Positions 45,961 through 56,954 of a stretch of DNA of 64,000 nucleotides are shown piece by piece (the first letter of the stretch is position 1; every line of letters begins with the position of its first letter). This DNA comes from Gigaspora margarita (lineage: Eukaryota; Glomeromycota; Glomeromycetes; Diversisporales; Gigasporaceae): contig WTPW01000712.1 in the NCBI GenBank assembly GCA_009809945.1, positions 26,059 through 90,058 on the forward strand, read 5' to 3'. The position numbers and the translations under genes were made by a program. The notes under the pieces were generated by a model. The model was given only the letters and a program-made list of their open reading frames with translations, was not told where the DNA came from and ran no database searches.

Positions 45961-46389
45961 ATAGTATGTCCATATACGTATACTAATGATCGAATTGATA
46001 AATTACCACAGAATTAAATAAATTCGGCATCAACAGACATCAAAAATTTATTAATTCGTTCATTAGGGATTTCATAATTAAAATCAGAGAATCTTATTTG
46101 ATTTTTCTGATTTATAATTCAACATAGTAAAAATACTATTTAAAAAATCCTATTTATTTTCAAAATACGTTACTTATTTGTTAATTATGAAACCCCCTAT
46201 TGGCAATTTTCTATTGTCCTAGAATTTTAGAATCAGTTGTAATGACAGTATGATATTAAAAATAAAGTTGACCAGCTTTAAAAAAGGCCGAACGAAGTTA
46301 GGCAGAAAAAAAAATTGCCAAAAGCATGTTTGTGAAAAAAGTGAAATGGAAGTTTTTCAGCATTGAAGTTGGAGCCTTTGCATTAAAAA

Positions 46390-46569
46390 TCAGGTTTTGA
46401 CATTTCTGATCGGGCTAATTCAGACAGATTCAAGCCTGAGTACCATTTCGTGTTCATTGATTCGATAGTTTATTCAATAAACTATCAAATCAATAAAGTA
46501 AAAAAACATGAACTGGTACTCAGAAATGAATCTGTCTGAATTAGCCTGATCGGAAATGTCAGAACGTGA
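46390..46569. mobile_element. 180-bp fold-back element inside hAT B
   Basis: The arms TCAGGTTTTGACATTTCTGA and the inverse TCACGTTCTGACATTTCCGA continue through GGCTAATTCAGACAGATTC and CTGAGTACC. The centre is an AATAGTTTATTGAATAAACTAT-like hairpin. Non-coding. Confidence 0.8.
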
Positions 46570-46795
46570 TTTCCAAGGTGTTAATGGATTAGCTACATAT
46601 ATACGGACATGCCTTTATTTGCTCAATTAAAAATTAGCAACATGCAATTACAACTTTAAAGAGCGATAACCGCACGTGTAATTTCAATTTTAGGAATTCC
46701 TCTGCTTTCAATAATAAACTGTTGAATAGAATATGTCCTCAAAAGGTCTATTCCAAATATAACCGCTATTAGATCATTTTATTGTTATATTTATT

Positions 46796-46798
<3 letters not shown>

Positions 46799-46830
<32 letters not shown>

Positions 46831-46970
46831 CTCCCTCCGCTATCCTGAAGGTCCTATGACACCCTTAGCATCTGTCACACTTTTTAAAGGCCAGTGTTAT
46901 CAGACTGCAGAGATCACTGGATGGCCGTTGGCACCTATTTGTCTCCGAACCCGTGAGATAACTCATGCTC
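46799..46970 (-). mobile_element. Possible short retroposon with poly(T) at its plus-strand start
   Basis: A run of about 32 T is followed by a GC-richer segment of about 140 bp. Read on the minus strand, the segment contains CGGGTTCGGAGAC, which is B-box-like, and ends in poly(A). No clear A box or target duplication is seen, so SINE identity is tentative. Confidence 0.4.
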
Positions 46971-47852
46971 CATTAAGTTGATATTGGTTTTAAATACGGG
47001 TTTTATATAATTATAGATTAGTTTTATTAAACTTAACAATTATTTTAATTATTATATAATTATAGATTAGTTTCGTTGAACTTATGTATATACTTATTGT
47101 ACGTTTACAACTGTACTATATGTATATTTTTTTTTGCACTACAAATTCGAAATGACATATAAAAGCTATATCTGATATAAAATTTTTGATAGTACGTACG
47201 TACATTTTTTATAATGTGTACTTGTAAGTCTCTCTCTCTCTCTTTTCCACATGTCCATCTTAATTGGCATTTCGCATATACTTTATTATATACTCTGGAT
47301 GTTAGCCAGTTGTTTTGATTCTATTCTGAGTTGGTTTTTTATATACAAGGAAGTTGAACAATTAACATCTTAGAAAAAATTAAAAGCAGATAATTTTTTA
47401 AGTTGACAGATAAATTAAAATAAAATTGAGATAAAAATTTCATTATCGTTATGTAATCCGTAACTATTGTAACTATTAAGGTAGGAGAGCATATACGTTT
47501 TACCAATTTAACTCTAATAGTTACTAGGAGATAGGTTTCTGATTTACTCGAATAAAGGTCTCTTCAGCATTACACTAGCTTACTTCCTTTATTTTTCTTT
47601 AAGTAAAATCTAAGAAACTTCTCTACTTGTATTGTATTGGGTTTTATCATATTGGATTCTCTTGTATTGGATCATGGTCAATTTCTTTATTGAAGTCAAA
47701 TTCATTCGTTTATATACATTTGAATTTAATATACAACACGCTAATGTGTTGTTTGGCACGTTAAAGTGTTGTTTAACATGCTACGTGATGGTACACTAAG
47801 CCTAGCACATTGACGTGCTATTAAGAATGTTTATAATCCGTGCCCCTTAACA

Positions 47853-48013
47853 CATAGTTGGCAATTTGACAAAATTACAGAGTTGAGTGTTATAAAAATA
47901 TGTCATTTTTGTCATAAAAACTATTATTTTGTTATTATTTTATAATATTTTATAAAATTTGGCAGTCATTTATTTGTCATAAAAAAGTCATATTTGTCAT
48001 TTTGCCAACACTA
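47853..48013. mobile_element. hAT MITE E, 161 bp, nested in hAT B
   Basis: The ends CATAGTTGGCAATTTGAC and the inverse TAGTGTTGGCAAAATGAC are flanked by CCTTAACA on both sides (47845-47852 and 48014-48021). The interior has ATTTGTCAT words. Non-coding. Confidence 0.8.
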
Positions 48014-48021
48014 CCTTAACA

Positions 48022-48060
48022 CGCATACGTGCTAACACGTTAACATGTTATGAAGATTTT
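48022..48060. repeat. AACACG/CGTGTT word cluster
   Basis: ACACGCATACGTGCTAACAC and the region 47735-47815 (ACGCTAATGTGTTG, GGCACGTTAAAGTG) carry repeated CGTGY/RCACG words on both sides of MITE E. The MITE may therefore have landed in a subterminal-repeat region of another element. Confidence 0.4.
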
Positions 48061-48181
48061 ACAAAAAGAGTGATTATATGTCAATCATCAAGTTTACATG
48101 AATTTTGACTAACATTTAATGAATTATACAAAAATAAAAATGAAGTTATCTATATTAAATAAAGAGAAGATCTATCTACAG

Positions 48182-48482
48182 CAGGGATGGCAAATGACAA
48201 TGTCATTTAAAATTTTCATGACAAATGACAAATTAGTGACAAATGACATAGGTCATTTGTTATTTTTGTCATTTAAAATAACATATTAAAACTTCAGGTA
48301 TTTTAGGATTTAACCAATCCTAAACTGCCCGAAGTGACACAAAACCTTAATGATCACAAGATGTTTGCATTTTTAAATATAACCTATTTTTGTCATTTGT
48401 CATCTATCTTTTAAATGACAAAGTGACAAATGACAATGTCACTATGTCATTTATGTCATTTAAAAGTCATTTGCCAACCCTG
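48182..48482. mobile_element. hAT MITE D, 301 bp, nested in hAT B
   Basis: The ends CAGGGATGGCAAATGACAA and the inverse CAGGGTTGGCAAATGAC are flanked by ATCTACAG (48174-48181 and 48483-48490). The interior is full of ATGACAAAT/ATTTGTCAT words and one 'GATTTAACCAATCCTAAACTGCCCG'-like stretch. CAGGG ends and an 8-bp duplication are typical of hAT. Confidence 0.9.
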
Positions 48483-48779
48483 ATCTACAGGGGAAGAGGT
48501 GTAAATGGCAAAGGAAGTTTGAATCTTCTAATGTCACAATTTTGAATTGTGACACTATCTTATATAAAGTCATATGACCGATGACCACAGTCATATGATT
48601 AATGGTCATATTAGTCATATGATTAGTAGTCATACAGTTATGACTGCATCGCATATGACCAGTGGTCATTTATACATATGACCAAGGTCATCTAAAAAAT
48701 TTTCAATGACTTAGGTCATTGGCCAACACTGTATACAATGGTCTCGAACTCTGGATTTTGGTTTCAAACCACCTACAGT

Positions 48780-49127
48780 TAGTGTTGTCATGGAACACAG
48801 ATACAGACAGCGGACAGTCCAGGATGGGATGTCCAGAACATATCTGCCTAAAATTTTTTTTGTCCTGGAAATTTGGCTAATTAACACATGACTATCAACC
48901 AATAAATTCTTTGTAGCCCAAACCAAGGGTCTGTATAATTCTGCAATTTGATTGATTTACCCAGCGGACATGTCCTGAACATAGTAGGGACAAAGTTAAA
49001 AATTAGTAGGACATTGTCCACGTACAATATCATATTGGAACATTATTGTGGACATGTTCCAGACGTTCCATCCCAGACTGTCCATGTCCCTGTAAAATTG
49101 GCAGAACAATGTTCATGTACAATACTG
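48780..49127. mobile_element. hAT MITE C, 348 bp, in hAT A next to hAT B
   Basis: The ends TAGTGTTGTCATGGAACA and the inverse CAGTATTGTACATGAACA are flanked by CCTACAGT (48772-48779 and 49128-49135). Inner inverted blocks are GGACAGTCCAGGATGGGATG and the inverse of its partner near 49065-49090. Non-coding. Confidence 0.88.
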
Positions 49128-49135
49128 CCTACAGT

Positions 49136-49630
49136 GGTCTGAAACCCGATAAATGGGTCCAGAACTACTGATTTTGGTTTGAAACTACTGATAGTAGTTT
49201 TAAACCATGTGGAGTAAAATGTATAAATATGATGCTGAATGATATGATAATAAAAATAAAATAGAATAATTCAGTCTTGGTTATAATGAATTAATAAATA
49301 ACATTCTTGTTGATCGAATGCTAATTACAATACATTTCTTAATGGCCCATATCATTAATCCCAAATTTCGCATAACATATGTTTATAATTTCTGTAAGTC
49401 ATGCTTTAAAATTTATTATAACTATTGTATTTTGCTGCAGAATACACTTTAAACAACATTATGCTTACTAATTAATTAATGTAAATAAAATGCTTGTATG
49501 GCAAATATCAATATTTTCATCAGTTTCCAGTTTGAAGTGACTGGGTGTCATGTAGTTACTTAATTATAACATTAGTAGTTACTGCATTGTTATTGTGGCA
49601 TTAAATAATAATGCACAATAGTTTTATTAA
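49136..49630. other. Interior of hAT A with GGTTTGAAAC repeats
   Basis: 'GGTCTGAAAC', 'ATTTTGGTTTGAAACTACTGAT' and 'GTTTTAAACC' recur here and at 48738-48771 on the other side of MITE C. The rest is AT-rich with no gene. Confidence 0.5.
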
Positions 49631-50312
49631 AAATTTATTTGACCCAGCCTAATGAACATGAGCAGGTCCAGATCAGGCCTGTAATTCAATAGGCCGGGCT
49701 TGGGTTGGGCATATGGTCAATGGGTAGGTTCAGGTTGGGCCTATAATTCAATAGGCCAGGCTGGGCCGTGCTTATAATTCAACGGGCCAGACTGGGTCAG
49801 GCTTATAATTCAACAGGCTGAGCCTGGGCCAGGTTCATAATCCAATGGGTTGGGTCTGGGTTTAGTGAAACCCAGCCCAACCTGGCCTATTCCAGACCCT
49901 ATCTACAAATGGTTTTCTTAAACCAACTCAGCCATAAAACCCTTCATAATGAAGGTGTTATTGTATGGTTTGTATGCATACTTTTATGAGTTTGATTCAA
50001 TAAACTTATTTTCAAACCCTTTAGTATAACTATTTGTCTTCTTTCAAAATGCAAACTAGGTGGAAATACCATGTTCAGTTACTTAAGGTGCTGCTCAGTG
50101 TGAGAAGAAGGCCCTACTTTTCTGGTTTTTTTTGTAGTATATAACTATATTGTGAATAATATTTCTAGATAATTTTAGAGTCTCCATGATTGTTACTTGC
50201 TTTATACCACAACTTCATGTACCAATAATTTTGTTATGTTGTTCAGCAGTAAGTTGTTTTCTTGTTTTCATAATAAAAAAAAAACTAGCTACACTAGTGT
50301 ATTTGAATTATA

Positions 50313-50777
50313 TAGTACTCAGACAGCGAAAACTATCTATTTTTTTAGCTTTGCTTAAAGTTTAATAACTCTACAACAAGTAATTATTTTAAAAATCCTT
50401 TTTACAAATTTTTTATTTTTAACCTAAACTACAAATCTGTAAGAAAAATTTTTGATATCTTGCTTTTTAAAGAAGTTATAATAAGGGTTTAAAGTTCAGC
50501 AATTTTTATAGTAAAGTAGAAATTTGGCGCAAAACAATTGACCAATCTGATTGATGTTTAATTACATGCTTGCAATTTGATTGGTTAATATTTATTATTG
50601 AAAATTACTAAATATAGTATAAAATTCCAAATTTGGCACTTATTATATAAAAAAAACATTTTTATATTTTTAACCAATCATAATTTTGTTACACAAAATT
50701 TAGCCAATCAGAATCGTTATAAAATTCTCAAATTGGTGCCTTTAAAAAAAATGGATAGTTTTTGCTGTCCAGTACTG
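50313..50777. mobile_element. 465-bp Tc1-type MITE with CAGTACTGGACAGC ends
   Basis: The ends TAGTACTCAGACAGCGAAAA and the inverse CAGTACTGGACAGCAAAAAC lie between TA at 50311-50312 and TA at 50778-50779. The interior matches 33092-33310. It starts 13 bp from the proposed end of the Tc1 transposon. Non-coding. Confidence 0.8.
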
Positions 50778-50779
50778 TA

Positions 50780-52761
50780 CTATAAAAAAATTATTTCTAT
50801 AGCTTGTATAAGAATTTTCAAGAAAAAAATTTTTTGTAAACAATGAGTCATCATTACCGATTTTCAAAATCCTGTAATTTGTGTCAGAGGAGTATACATA
50901 ACTAGAAATTAAAGCAATTGCAAATTTGTAAAATCTTGCAAGGAATCTTTTTCATTAAGTTATCCAGAGCAGGCTTACTTGTGAGTTTTTGAAATATTGC
51001 AATTTTTTTAAAAAAATTCAGTTGTGATCCTTCGCACTTATTGTACTTTATGACATAAGCCATCACATGTCACTTTTAATACAGCCATACTGTGAGATTA
51101 AGAGTGCCATCATGTTCAACATGCATATGCATGTCATCTAATGTGTGCCATTTCGTTTGATGTGTATAACATGCTACCCATTACCGTAGTGTCAACGTCT
51201 GTGTCATTTTTAACCATGCCATTCCGTAAAACATGCCTATACATGCCACATTATAAGTACTATTCTGTGCATATGCACTGTTTTCCCATACCATACCCTA
51301 AATACTTTTCTATAGGAAAGGTGCCAAAAGTTGTTCAATTGTATGCTTAAAAATAAAACCTTCTTTATTAGAAATGAATATTACTTTTGATCAAAAGTCT
51401 AAGTTTGTCTTTAAAGGCTACAGTCTTATAATAATGATTCTGTTTTTTTCTTTTTGATTTAATTTATTTTTAAGATAGTAACTTTTTATTTATTATTTTT
51501 TAGTTTGATTTTGCCATTTATTTATTTTTTTTACTCTCTTTATAATTTTTTTACGTTATTATTTTATAATCTTTTTTTATTTTTTTTTCTCTATTTTTTA
51601 AGACAATTTTATGCACCTTTTCTTTGTTAAAATTTTTTGACAAAATACATATAATATATTGAATACTATGTCAAAACTACTGTACAAGAAATACTAAACA
51701 GTATTTCTTTTAAACACCATGTGAATCTCATATACTAAGTTGGTTAGGTTTTAAGTGTAATACTGCAAAAATAAATAGTTTTGAAATCAACAAAATTTGC
51801 TATGCTATTCTTTGTATGTACATATGAAATTATTCAAAAAACAATTACAAAAATGAAACCATACCATGTTTATTCAAGTGTCTATTGATATTTGCCACAA
51901 CATGAAAGAATTATTTTCTTTTAGTATTACATGTATATAGTATCCAAAATTAGAATTGTTCTAGATAAAAATTTTGTAATTTAACATATTGTCTAATCAA
52001 AATTTTATCTAGTTTATTTCTGAATCAGGATGGAAATTTTCACTAAGTAAAGTTTTTTTTTATGCAATTTCTTCTTTAATGATCAATAGATTATATCATT
52101 TAAAATATCGTAATTATTTAATTGACGATATATTACTGATTATTGATATATAGTTGAAGCTACTTTGTTGATTATTATTATGTAAGTGCGTGCGTGAACA
52201 AGTTATTACTAAAATTAGGTTAGTTTTTGTAGCAATAGTTACACAAATTTTTTGATACTAAAAATTTTGAATTTACAAGAATCTCCTAATTTCGAGTTTC
52301 AAAAATTGGTACAATGTAGAGAACTACAAAGTTGTTGTGTGGAGTTAATTTTCATTTTACAACATATTGTATCATATTTCTTTGTCCAGAAAAATTTCTT
52401 CATTATTTAAATATGTTATATAAGAAATAAAGCTCTTTTTCACTTAATTTATAACTAAATTAATGCCTTCCATACCTTGAAATTAATTTTTAGGCCATAG
52501 TTTGAATTGGTTTTTTTAATTGTTATATTAGTTTTCTGCTCAGATTATATGATATATGAACCTTTTTTTGCTATATGGTACACGTAAAAAAATTCACATC
52601 TAATATTTTAATAAATATGTAAACTAGCAATTCTAGTTCATGAATAAATTTAAACAATACTACTGATTATTCATGAATCTGTGATACATATTGATTATTA
52701 TGTGCATACTAATCCTACTAGAGATCTAAGCAAGAATTTTGAGACTAATTCTTTTAATAAA
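50780..52761. other. Mostly unassigned; CATG-rich patch at 51060-51320
   Basis: 51060-51320 is rich in CATGCC, GCATAT and CATATGCATG words and resembles a decayed CCCTGTAAG element. It contains CTATAGGAAAGGTGCC but has no paired ends. 51420-51620 is T-rich. 52030-52760 shows nothing recognisable. Confidence 0.35.
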
Positions 52762-52993
52762 GGCTGTTTGAAATTAATTTTTCAGTTAACATCACCCTCC
52801 AAGCTGAAGTCTCTCTACAAAATGAGCAAACAATCAAAATACTAGATAATGCTAGCCAATTACCTGATTACATCAACTAATGAAATCGACCCATCTTTGT
52901 TCATTTTTATGTTTGTTTTATATGTTCATTTCATTTTACCTCCTTTAAGAGTCCTGGAAGTAATGTTAACCAAAGAATCAACTTCAAACAGCC
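52762..52993. mobile_element. 232-bp MITE with GGCTGTTTGAARTT ends
   Basis: Inverted repeats of about 34 bp: GGCTGTTTGAAATTAATTTT and the inverse GGCTGTTTGAAGTTGATTCT, both continuing to GTTAACAT. The GGCTGTTTG start is seen in some PIF/Harbinger-type MITEs. The target duplication was not resolved. Confidence 0.8.
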
Positions 52994-53341
52994 ATATTTG
53001 TACATAAACAACTTTATTTTTTACTAATTAAACATCATATTTTTGCATTAAAGTAGATTTTTATCTAAACTTTGAATAAACCAGTATTTACTATTAATTT
53101 GATTTTATTTAATATTAATTTAGTATATAAACAAAGGGCGCTTATTAATCGAATATTTATTTAAAATAAGTTGTTCAATTTTACAATATTTACTATTTGA
53201 TTTTATCTTAATTTGTGAATATTTTGTAAAAAAGATTTTAAAAAAGCTATTCAAGTTTATAGATATTTTACTATTTGATCTTATATTGTTCTTATTAAAG
53301 AACATTACTAAAATAAGTGCTTAAAACTAAATTATTTTAAA
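52994..53341. other. Unassigned AT-rich sequence
   Basis: 53160-53310 contains two diverged copies of 'TTTACTATTTGATTTTATCTT' text about 85 bp apart. No gene. Confidence 0.4.
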
Positions 53342-53343
53342 TA

Positions 53344-54046
53344 CAGTCAACCTCTCTATAATCACAAGTTGGTTGCACCCTATTTTGGTAATTGTATAGA
53401 GGTGTGACTATAAATAAAATACTTTGTTATAGTCATATGACCAAATGTCAATTAGTAATATATTTGCACATATTTGAAATACTATTAAAAAATTTAAAAT
53501 ATTTGATAGTGAATAATTTTGATCCAGTTTTCTAAAGAGTATAAAATTGTCAATTCTAGTTACAAAATGCTAAGATCATTAAGGATTTTTTCTCTAGATA
53601 TTTAAATTTAATCAATTCTTAAACATGTGAAGTGACACAAATCTCAACAATCACAGGAGCCTGTAATTGGATTTTACCAATTTTGGCCTCATTAGAATCG
53701 TCTCATCAAGATGAACATTTTGGTGGTTGTTTTATTTAAATTGAACTATTGTATCAAATATTATTTGCTGTCAAACCTTTAAGAATTTATAATAGAATAT
53801 TTTAAATAAACATAAATATGAATATTAGCCAATCAGATTTTTTAATCCATATTAGGTCAAAATTGGTGACTATAAAGAGGGTTTTTATTGATAAAATTGA
53901 TAAAAATCAAAATTTTTTTGTGATAGAGATTATAGGTGATTTGTAACTATAAGGATGTTTTTTACTATATTTAAGTCAGTTGCACAATATTTGGTGCTTA
54001 TATAGAGGTATGACTATATGGGGTGTGACTATATAGAGGTCTGATG
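53344..54046. mobile_element. 703-bp CAGTCAACCTCT MITE (Tigger/pogo-like ends)
   Basis: The left CAGTCAACCTCTCTATAATC and the inverse right CATCAGACCTCTATATAGTC are bordered by TA. Both are followed by CACA..CACC words and internal 'TATAGAGG(T)RTGACTATA' repeats. Such ends resemble pogo/Tigger elements. The interior is non-coding. Confidence 0.65.
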
Positions 54047-54193
54047 TATATGAATACTTCATATTTAATGTAATTATTATCTTAATTTAGTGCAATAGAT
54101 CATGAATATAGCTGCATATATATGTTCTACATCATTTTCAATTTATATTGTTCCAAAATTAATAAATATTATTTATAAATTTAAAACAAAATA

Positions 54194-56304
54194 TGGTCTA
54201 GTGCAAAAAGATATTTACCTCAAACTTTAAAATTAAATTTATCTATACATATGGGCCAATTTGTGGAATTTATAAGTAGAGTGTATTTTTTTAAAACTTT
54301 AAAGCTAAATAACGTCTGATCTACTTATCCGTTTTAAATGATTTTACTACCAAAATGTTCGTCTCTTTGAGACGAACATTTTGGTAGTAATATAATTTAA
54401 AACGGACCAGTAGATCAGACGTTATTTAGCTTTAAAGTTTTTAAAACATACACTCTACTTATAAATTCCAAAAATCAGCCCATATGATATTAAAGATTTG
54501 ATTTTAATAGTTTATTTAGATTTTTTATATCAAATAAAGTAGGTTCTGAGCTATCTTTTAATATATTGTTTGTTATCATTTTATAAATATTTTGTTGAGC
54601 AATAAATTTTTTTAAAAATTTAATTAAATTAAAAAAAATAGATTTTTTTAAAAAATTTTAGATTTTGGCCATTTTCGCAAGCTATATATGGTGTAATAGA
54701 GTTGTACTATGCAAGTGCATAGCTATGCAAATACTAAATAAATTTTTAAAATTTTAGCTTAATTGGAACAGTAATTGTCAAGAAATAAACCTTTAATTTA
54801 GCCCAAAAGCTGTACAAAATTATGCATACAAGCCAGGTAATATCAATTATTGTGACATAGATCTCCTAATCCAAAATCAGATTTCAAAGATCAGTTGTAA
54901 AGTAACATACCAGAAAATTTCAAAACGAATTCATTTTGTTAAAAATCACTTATTTCTTGAAATTTTGTATAAGAAACCACCTTTAGTGCTACTAACAAAA
55001 TTTTCATTGGGCAGCTTTACTATATAAACCTTCATCTAACACATGACCATAACCCAAGATTTTTTGCATACCAAAATTATATAGTAATTTTTGTACAACT
55101 TTGTACAATATAGTAAAATAGTAAATTGACATTAAACTTTAAAAATTTATTTCTTAACAACTACTGATCCAATTAAGCTAAAATTTTAACCATATATTTA
55201 GGATATACATGGCTATGCACATACATAATACAACCCTGTTAACTGTATATACAGGGGGCTACCATTGCATTGTGAACACTTTTTAAAAATTTATACCAAG
55301 CTAAATAAATATAATATCAAGCTAAAAATTATATAAAACGTTTATTAAATCTAAGGCTTTTAAATAAAAAAAAATTATAAAATTCTATGCAGTAGTTTTA
55401 AAATAATTAAGATAATACAAAATTGTGTAATTTTACACTAGTACGAAGCTAGTAATATTAAAAAAATTATTAAAATTATATTTTTATAGTAAAAATTAAT
55501 TTTTTATTAAATAAACTAAATTTTTAATTTTATAAAGTTATTTAATATAACAAATTATATATAATTTGAAATTTTTATAATTTTTTAAAAAATATTAAAT
55601 TTTTTATGATTTTTTAAAATAAAAGTTAAAATATTAATTTAAATTAAATAATTTCTAAAAGTAATAATTTTTATTGCTATATATAATAATTTTATAAATA
55701 TTTTTTAAAAATTTTAAAAATGTTAAAAAAATATATAATTTGTTATATTAAATAATATTATTTAAAAAAAAATTAATTTATTTAATAAAAAAATTAAGTT
55801 TATATATTACTATATTTAGTAATTCTATTTATTATATAAGTTATATTAAAATTACTAATTTCGTACTAGTGTAATATTACACAAATTTGTGTTACCTTAA
55901 TTATTTTAAAAACTACTGCATAGAATTTTATAATTTTTTTTTATTTAAAAGCCTTAGATTTAATAAACTTTTTGTATAATTTTTAGCTTGATATAATATT
56001 TATTTAGCTTGGTATAAATTTTTAAAAAGTGTCCACAATGCATTGGTAGCCCCTGTAGCTTGTAAAAATGACTAAAATCTAAATTTTTTTAAAAAATTCT
56101 TTTTTTTAATTTATTGAATTTTTTAAAAAAAATTTATTGCTCAACAAAATATTATAAAAAAATAAAAAATATATTAAAAAAATAGCTTGGAACCTACTTT
56201 TTTGATATAAAGAAATTATAAATCAACTATTAAAATTAAAATCCTTTATATGATGACAAAATTAATTTTAGAGCTTGAGGCACATATCTTTTTGCACTAG
56301 ACCA
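54194..56304. mobile_element. 2.1-kb palindromic TA-flanked element of the TGGTCYAGTGC family
   Basis: The ends TGGTCTAGTGCAAAAAGATA at the left and the inverse of the same 20 bases at the right lie between TA (54192-54193 and 56305-56306). Inverted similarity continues far inward as layered arms. These are 54500-54680 against 56055-56260, 54690-54790 against 55140-55240, and 55285-55440 against 55890-56040. A separate inverted block lies at 54240-54486. No coding capacity. The 611-bp relative is 2395-3005. Confidence 0.88.
54240..54486. repeat. 247-bp near-perfect palindrome nested in the 2.1-kb element
   Basis: Arms of about 120 bp (GGGCCAATTTGTGGAATTTA on the left, its inverse TAAATTCCAAAAATCAGCCC on the right) meet at GTCTCTTTGAGAC near 54361-54373. 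The arms are far more alike than those of the surrounding element, which points to a younger insertion. Confidence 0.88.
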
Positions 56305-56305
56305 T

Positions 56306-56810
56306 ATGTTATTTTATTATTAGTAAATTAGGACCCCAGGCATCTAGTACAGAGGTCATATTTATTTTTCAGCAAAAACACCTAAAATTTGAGAAGCAAA
56401 AAACAGTTTTTGGCAATTATCTTGGCAACTAGTAGTCCAATTTGAATAAACTTTTTTTAAAATAAAGCCCTCAGTGAAGCGCATCTAACAAAAAAGTTCA
56501 TTCAATTCTGATCATTCGATCAAGAGTTGTTTAACAAAATGTAGTTTTGTCATTTTTAGCAAATTGGGCCAAAATTGGCCAAAATCCAGTTATCACCAAT
56601 AAGAGAAATGTCTGGGTTCTAGTAAATTGAACAATTTTAGATTTATATATTAATTTTATATATAAATGCTACTTATATTACATAAATTTCAAGCAAAAAA
56701 TAAAAATTATAAAATAGAAAAGAAATTTTCCAATTTTGATATTAATTTTGTAAAACATGGGGTAAGGCAATAGAAATTAAGCAAATTTTTTATAATAAAA
56801 TTTTTCAAAA
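56306..56810. other. Unassigned sequence
   Basis: Text such as 'CTTGGCAACTAGTAGTCCAATTTGAATAAAC' and 'TGATCATTCGATCAAGAG' looks like part of a fold-back family, but no partner arm was found. No gene. Confidence 0.35.
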
Positions 56811-56814
56811 ATTA

Positions 56815-56945
56815 TACAGAAATAATTTAACAAAAATTTAATCAAATTTGATAAAATTTTTTTAAATTAATTTTATTAACTTTTAGGATTAATTTTAAAA
56901 AAATTATCAAATTTGATCAAATTTTGTTAAATTATTTTTTTATTT
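56815..56945. repeat. About 130-bp palindrome
   Basis: AATAATTTAACAAAAATTTA and 'ATCAAATTTGATAAAATTTTTTTAAAATTAA'-type text are mirrored around 56885 by TAAATTATTTTTTT inverse sequence with ATCAAATTTGATCAAATTTTG. AT-only hairpin. Confidence 0.6.
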
Positions 56946-56954
56946 TCTTTATTA

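Larger units (their letters stand above)
45504..48731. mobile_element. hAT element B, nested in hAT A
   Basis: The ends CAGTGTTGGACTATGACCTA and the inverse CAGTGTTGGCCAATGACCTA are flanked by the duplication TATACAAT (45496-45503 and 48732-48739). The subterminal regions hold dense TATGACC/GGTCATA words (45515-45605 and 48550-48725). It is 3.2 kb, without a transposase, and contains at least two smaller hAT MITEs and other repeats. Confidence 0.9.
45177..49901. mobile_element. hAT element A (non-autonomous), inserted in the Tc1 gene
   Basis: The ends TAGGGCCCAGAAT and the inverse TAGGGTCTGGAAT are flanked by an 8-bp duplication, TCTACAAA (45169-45176 and 49902-49909). The Tc1 reading resumes across it. 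Subterminal regions at 45180-45370 and 49630-49900 are full of GGGCCTG/CAGGCCC and 'TAATTCAAYAGGCC' words. No transposase frame is left. The interior contains hAT B, C and further insertions. Confidence 0.9.
44355..50299 (-). mobile_element. Tc1-type transposon split by a 4.7-kb hAT insertion
   Basis: The minus-strand transposase starts at 50271 ('MKTRKQLTAEQHNKIIG', helix-turn-helix region 'IMETLKLSRNIIHNIV') and runs to about 49910. It resumes at 45168 after the insertion with 'AHLRWVKKE', 'VYVWRKS'-like text, 'GLELLVWVDGSMNS' and 'MFQDDNTKIHT' (second catalytic D). 'DLNPIEYL' (final E) follows, ending at 44515. Stops and frame changes are present (for example TAG for the W of WPSYS near 44728). 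The proposed outer ends, TA-CACTCCCCTG at 44353 and an inverse CACTAGTGTA before TA at 50300, match weakly. Family members integrate at TA. It is an inactive copy. Confidence 0.85.
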
